From Rhodospirillaceae bacterium UBA6219 (GTDB lineage: Bacteria; Pseudomonadota; Alphaproteobacteria; Rhodospirillales; Magnetospirillaceae), in NCBI GenBank assembly GCA_002435715.1, contig DISD01000032.1, forward strand, positions 16,048 to 40,753: a stretch of 24,706 nucleotides of DNA. The letters are read 5' to 3'. The notes below the pieces were generated by a model. The model made no database searches. It saw only the letters and a list, made by a program, of their open reading frames with translations, and had not been told where the DNA came from. The position numbers and the translations under genes are program-made. Shown in pieces: positions 21,675 to 24,706 of the stretch; position 1 is the stretch's first letter, and each line of letters opens with the position of its first letter.

Positions 21675-22799
21675 ATGGCCTCCATCAGCGAAAACCAAGT
21701 GATCGACGCCCTTAAGTCCATCGTCGATCCCGACAAAGGGGCGGACATCGTGTCGCTGGGGATGGTGTCGGGCGTGGTGGTCAAGGACGGCCACGTCGCC
21801 TTCGCCATCGAGGTCGAGCCCGAGCGCGGCCCCCATCTGGAGCCCCTGCGCAAGGCCGCCGAAAAGGCGGTTCACGATCTGGCCGGCGTGCTGACCGTCT
21901 CCGCCGTGCTGACCGCCGAACGTCATGTCCATGGTGGCCCCAAGGGGGGCCATGACCATGGTCACGATCATGGCGCCCCAGGTCAGGAACGCCCGCTGCT
22001 GCCCGACGTCAAGGCCATCATCGCGGTGGCGTCCGGCAAGGGCGGTGTCGGCAAGTCCACCACCGCCACCAACCTGGCCATGGCGCTGTCGCAGATGGGG
22101 CTTAAGGTCGGGTTGTTCGACGCCGACATCTATGGCCCCTCCATGCCGCGCATGCTGGGTATCGAAGGCGAGCCGGTCAGCCCCGACGGCCAGACCCTGC
22201 TGCCCATGGAAAGTTACGGCGTCAAATGCATGTCCATCGGTTTCCTGGTCCCCGAGGACAGCCCGATCATCTGGCGCGGCCCCATGGTCATGGGCGCCAT
22301 CCAGCAATTGCTGCGCGACGTCCATTGGGGCGAGCTGGACGTCATGGTCATCGACATGCCGCCGGGCACCGGCGACACCCAATTGTCCATCAGCCAGAAC
22401 CTGCCCTTGACCGGCGCGGTGATCGTTTCCACCCCCCAGGACATCGCGTTGCTGGACGCCCGCAAGGGGCTGAACATGTTCCGCAAGGTGGACGTGCCGG
22501 TGTTGGGCGTCATCGAGAACATGTCTTATTACGTCTGCCCGAAATGCGGCGACGAAGCCCATATCTTTGGCCATGGCGGCGCCAAGGCGGAAGCGGCCAA
22601 GCTGTCCTGCGACTTCCTGGGTGAAGTGCCCTTGGACATCGTCATCCGCGAAACCGCCGACCGTGGCGAACCCATCGTGGTATCCAAGCCGTCCAGCCCG
22701 CACGCCAAGGCCTATCGCGATATCGCCAAGAAGGTGTGGGACAAGGTCGAACTGATCCAAAGCGGCGGTAAGAAGGGCCCGAAAATCAGCTTCGAATAA
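21675..22799 (+). CDS. mrp: Mrp/ApbC iron-sulfur cluster carrier P-loop ATPase
   Basis: This 374-aa protein has an N-terminal MIP18/DUF59 domain (about 1-82, ALKSIVDPDKGADIVSLGMV), a His-rich linker (84-99, HVHGGPKGGHDHGHDH) and a MinD/ParA-type ATPase domain. The latter holds the deviant Walker A GKGGVGKST (121-129), the DADIYGPSMPRMLG switch region, VMVIDMPPGTGDTQLS, and the CPKC pair C288/C291 in ENMSYYVCPKCGDE, which binds the bridging Fe-S cluster in the dimer. It carries and transfers Fe-S clusters to target enzymes in the cytoplasm. AGAGGAA lies about 5 nt before ATG 21675; the frame is open upstream but without family sequence. It is monocistronic with its own terminator. Confidence 0.94.
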   Translation: MASISENQVIDALKSIVDPDKGADIVSLGMVSGVVVKDGHVAFAIEVEPERGPHLEPLRKAAEKAVHDLAGVLTVSAVLTAERHVHGGPKGGHDHGHDHGAPGQERPLLPDVKAIIAVASGKGGVGKSTTATNLAMALSQMGLKVGLFDADIYGPSMPRMLGIEGEPVSPDGQTLLPMESYGVKCMSIGFLVPEDSPIIWRGPMVMGAIQQLLRDVHWGELDVMVIDMPPGTGDTQLSISQNLPLTGAVIVSTPQDIALLDARKGLNMFRKVDVPVLGVIENMSYYVCPKCGDEAHIFGHGGAKAEAAKLSCDFLGEVPLDIVIRETADRGEPIVVSKPSSPHAKAYRDIAKKVWDKVELIQSGGKKGPKISFE

Positions 22800-22854
22800 G
22801 GCGTTTCTGCCTCTGATTCGACATAATTTATAGCGATGGTATGCGCTGGAAACG

Positions 22855-22883
22855 GGCGGTCCCCTGTAGGGGCCGCCTTTTTT
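22855..22883 (+). terminator. rho-independent terminator after mrp
   Basis: GGCGG (22855-22859), a bulged T, CCCC, loop TGTA, GGGG, CCGCC (to 22877), then six T. It lies 55 bp after the mrp stop and before the next gene, a textbook intrinsic terminator. Confidence 0.93.
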
Positions 22884-22928
22884 CGAACCCGGAATTTTCC
22901 AATTTCCTGAATCAAGGCCAGACCATCC

Positions 22929-24485
22929 ATGCTGCGCACCCTGACCGCGCTTTTTCCCGCCCTTGGAAGTCGCGTCCAGGGCCGGGTGCTGCCCCTGGCC
23001 TTCACCGCCTTGCTGGTGCTGGTGGCCATCCCCATCATCGCCGAGCCGCTGCCGCCGCTGACCGATTACGTCAACCATCTGGCCCGCATGCATGTGATGG
23101 CCCGATTGGACGTCAATCCGGTGTTGGCCGGTTTCTACGAAATCCGCTGGGCGGTGATCCCCAACCTGATCATGGACGTGCTGGTGCCGCCGCTGGTGCC
23201 TTATTTCAGCGTGCTGCGCTCGGGTCAGATTTTCCTGTTGCTGACGGTGACGCTGTTGGTCACCGGCCCCATGGCCATCCACCGCGCGTTGTGGGGGCGG
23301 TTCTCGCCGTGGCCGCTTTTGGCCTTTCCCCTGGTTTATAACGGCATCTTCCTGGTCGGTCTGGTCAATTACCTGTTGGGCACCGGCATCGCGCTTTGGG
23401 GTGTCGCCGGCTGGATCGCCCTGCGCGAACGTGCCGGGTGGCAGCGTGCGGTCCTGTCCACCGCCGTGGTCTTGACCCTGTTCCTGTGCCACCTGTTCGC
23501 CGTCGGCCTGTACGGCATGACGCTGCTGGCTTTCGAAGCCTGGCATCTGTGGCGGTCGCCGCGCCGGTCGCGATTGGTGGCTGACCTGCTGGCCTTCGGC
23601 GCGCCTTTCCTGCCGGTTCTGCCGCTGATCCTGGCCAGCCCCACCTTGGGGTTGTCGCACGAAATGGTGTGGGAATCGCGCGGTAAGCTGGAAGGCATCT
23701 ATCTGGCCGTCGAACTGTATCGCGACAACGTCGACCTGCTGTTCGCCGCCGTGGTGGTGGGGGCGGGTATCTGGCTGGCCCGGCGCAACGCCTTAGGGCT
23801 GCATCCCGCCGGCTGGGCCTTGCTGTGTCTGGGCGCTTTGGTGTTCCTGGTGATGCCGCGCCAATTGTTCGGGTCGTGGATCGCCGACCAACGTCTGCCG
23901 GTGGGATTGTTCTTCCTGCTGATCGGCTTCATTTCCCCCAATCTGCCCGGCCGTCTGTCGCGTCGCGCCTTTTATGTCTGCCTGATGGGGCTGACCCTGG
24001 CCCGGGTGGTCGAGGTGGGGGTGAACTGGTCCGATCTGGCGCAAGTGTCCGACGACATGACCCAGGCGGTGTCCAACATCCCGCGTGGGTCCAAGATTTT
24101 GGTGGCGGAAGCCGACCGGCCCAATTCCGACCCGGCCCTGGTCCAGGCGCTGAGCCATGCGCCGTTGATCGCGGTGATCGGCCGTGACGCCTTGGTCTCG
24201 ACCATTTTCTCGGTACCGGGCAAGCAGGTCTTGAACATCCGTCGGGCCTACGCCGAATTGGTCGACCGCGAAGACGGCGACCCGCCGAAAGTCGGCCAAT
24301 TGCTGGCCACCACCGACAAATCCACCGCCGGCGGCGCCCGGTTCTGGGATTTCTGGCCCCAGCATTACGATTATGTCTTCGTGCTGTACACCGAACCGCA
24401 AGACCCCAATCCCGACCCCGACGATTTGGAATTCGTCGCCGAAGGACGCGGTTTCCAGCTTTATCGCACCCAAAGCGTTGAATAG
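22929..24485 (+). CDS. polytopic membrane protein, GT-C-like, unknown function
   Basis: This 518-aa protein has about 10-11 hydrophobic helices in residues 20-370 and a soluble C-terminal domain of about 150 residues. After the first helix, a loop carries PPLTDYVNHLARMHVM with D46, N49, H50 and R53. An acidic residue in the first extracytoplasmic loop is the hallmark of GT-C lipid-linked glycosyltransferases, and the topology fits, so a glycosyltransferase of that type is a reasonable guess, not a firm call. The C-terminal part (SKILVAEADRPNSDPALVQA; YDYVFVLYT near the end) resembles the periplasmic tails of such proteins. The ribosome site before ATG 22929 is weak (AAGG at some distance). 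It follows the mrp terminator and stands 40 bp before the tmRNA gene. Confidence 0.75.
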   Translation: MLRTLTALFPALGSRVQGRVLPLAFTALLVLVAIPIIAEPLPPLTDYVNHLARMHVMARLDVNPVLAGFYEIRWAVIPNLIMDVLVPPLVPYFSVLRSGQIFLLLTVTLLVTGPMAIHRALWGRFSPWPLLAFPLVYNGIFLVGLVNYLLGTGIALWGVAGWIALRERAGWQRAVLSTAVVLTLFLCHLFAVGLYGMTLLAFEAWHLWRSPRRSRLVADLLAFGAPFLPVLPLILASPTLGLSHEMVWESRGKLEGIYLAVELYRDNVDLLFAAVVVGAGIWLARRNALGLHPAGWALLCLGALVFLVMPRQLFGSWIADQRLPVGLFFLLIGFISPNLPGRLSRRAFYVCLMGLTLARVVEVGVNWSDLAQVSDDMTQAVSNIPRGSKILVAEADRPNSDPALVQALSHAPLIAVIGRDALVSTIFSVPGKQVLNIRRAYAELVDREDGDPPKVGQLLATTDKSTAGGARFWDFWPQHYDYVFVLYTEPQDPNPDPDDLEFVAEGRGFQLYRTQSVE

Positions 24486-24513
24486 GGGGGTGGCACGAAT
24501 CTTCGCGCTGCAC

Positions 24514-24519
24514 TATATT
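24514..24519 (+). promoter_or_regulatory. probable -10 box of the tmRNA gene
   Basis: TATATT lies 6 bp before the G that opens the first hairpin of the tmRNA transcript (24526). A -35 box at the right distance is poor (TGGCAC at 24491-24496 with a 17-bp spacer). Strong stable-RNA promoters in this group often keep only partial -35 similarity. Confidence 0.5.
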
Positions 24520-24525
24520 GGTCTT

Positions 24526-24706
24526 GCCGGGTTTACCCGGCTATGGCGCTAAACGTCTTGTGGAATAGGCCTTGCGGACCCGGGGGCGGTACCCGGCGCC
24601 TCCACCATCTCCACCCGAAGTTACGATCGGGCCGATGGGGGCGAAATAGGATCGACGCGGGTAGTAAAGACTTGGCTTGTGCTCGGCATGGTACCACCGT
24701 TATCGG
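24526..24706 (+). ncRNA. ssrA: tmRNA gene, circularly permuted (two-piece type), 3' part cut by window edge
   Basis: tmRNA rescues stalled ribosomes and tags the nascent peptide for proteolysis. Here the order is permuted, as in alphaproteobacteria. First comes a hairpin (GCCGGG-TTTA-CCCGGC, 24526-24541), then the acceptor piece with a T-arm-like stem (CCGGG 24580-24584 / CCCGG 24592-24596) and the 3' acceptor strand CGCCTCC (24597-24603) followed by A and encoded CCA (24605-24607). After a 29-nt intervening segment (24608-24636) comes the 5' acceptor strand GGGGGCG (24637-24643), which pairs with CGCCTCC over 7 bp (one G-U). The conserved tmRNA stretch AAATAGGATCGACG follows. The tag reading frame should lie beyond 24706. 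Processing at both segment borders would give the two-piece RNA. Confidence 0.92.

Noticed and set aside
21639..23660. Long open frame of about 670 codons opposite mrp and the GT-C-like gene
   Set aside because: It crosses a clear terminator and two real genes; its sequence is low-complexity antisense.
24491..24506. Sigma-54 type promoter before tmRNA (TGGCACG followed by TTCGC)
   Set aside because: The -24 element matches well, but the -12 element has CG where GC is required, and the GC present is shifted by one base; the TATATT box further down explains the start better.
1..24706. CRISPR array, tRNA genes, insertion sequences or prophage genes
   Set aside because: I saw no regularly spaced repeats, tRNA-like cloverleaf other than the tmRNA acceptor domain, transposase or integrase motifs, or phage genes.

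Overview
The window reads as chromosomal DNA of a GC-rich alphaproteobacterium, most likely a Magnetospirillum-like member of the Rhodospirillales. This rests on: a circularly permuted, two-piece type tmRNA gene at the right edge; an HdaA-type DnaA homologue with a clamp-binding motif; an hflK-hflC-DUF2065-degP cluster; dense coding with many 1-4 nt stop/start overlaps; and several signal-transduction genes. I see no insertion sequence, prophage, CRISPR array or tRNA. The species assignment is inference from protein character, not from a search.

Left part (1-4310). A leftward row holds an incomplete small membrane protein, a single-domain CheY-like receiver, a two-helix membrane protein with a charged coiled-coil tail, a receiver protein with an arginine-rich repetitive tail, and a DUF482/FemAB-like acyltransferase. 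A DUF445 membrane protein diverges from the last of these across only 51 bp.

Middle left (4424-9016). An FAD-linked oxidase of the PCMH fold meets a secreted single-Cache protein tail to tail with overlapping stops. Next comes a translationally coupled pair: a PhnD-like substrate-binding lipoprotein and a membrane histidine kinase. This looks like a periplasmic ligand-sensing unit without an adjacent response regulator.

Centre (9017-15045). A leftward run encodes a DUF2066 exported protein, an AI-2E family permease, HdaA (replication control), an SDR-fold protein lacking the usual catalytic Tyr/Lys, and a LysE-type exporter; from the permease onward each pair overlaps. It diverges from purM-purN (purine biosynthesis). 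purM has no ATG, GTG or TTG start in frame at the expected place, only an ATT behind a good Shine-Dalgarno sequence. This is either a rare AUU start or a sequence error/frameshift.

Centre right (15046-17690). A 91-aa protein is preceded by an 8-bp inverted repeat that would pair its own start codon and enclose its ribosome binding site; a second, mutually exclusive hairpin lies just upstream. An AT-rich island separates it from a methyl-accepting chemotaxis protein. A small conserved-looking protein follows.

Right (17690-24706). The leftward hflK-hflC-DUF2065-degP cluster covers membrane and periplasmic protein quality control. Mrp/ApbC, an Fe-S carrier ATPase with a His-rich linker, follows rightward, then a polytopic GT-C-like membrane protein and the start of the permuted ssrA gene, which the window edge cuts before the tag-coding part.
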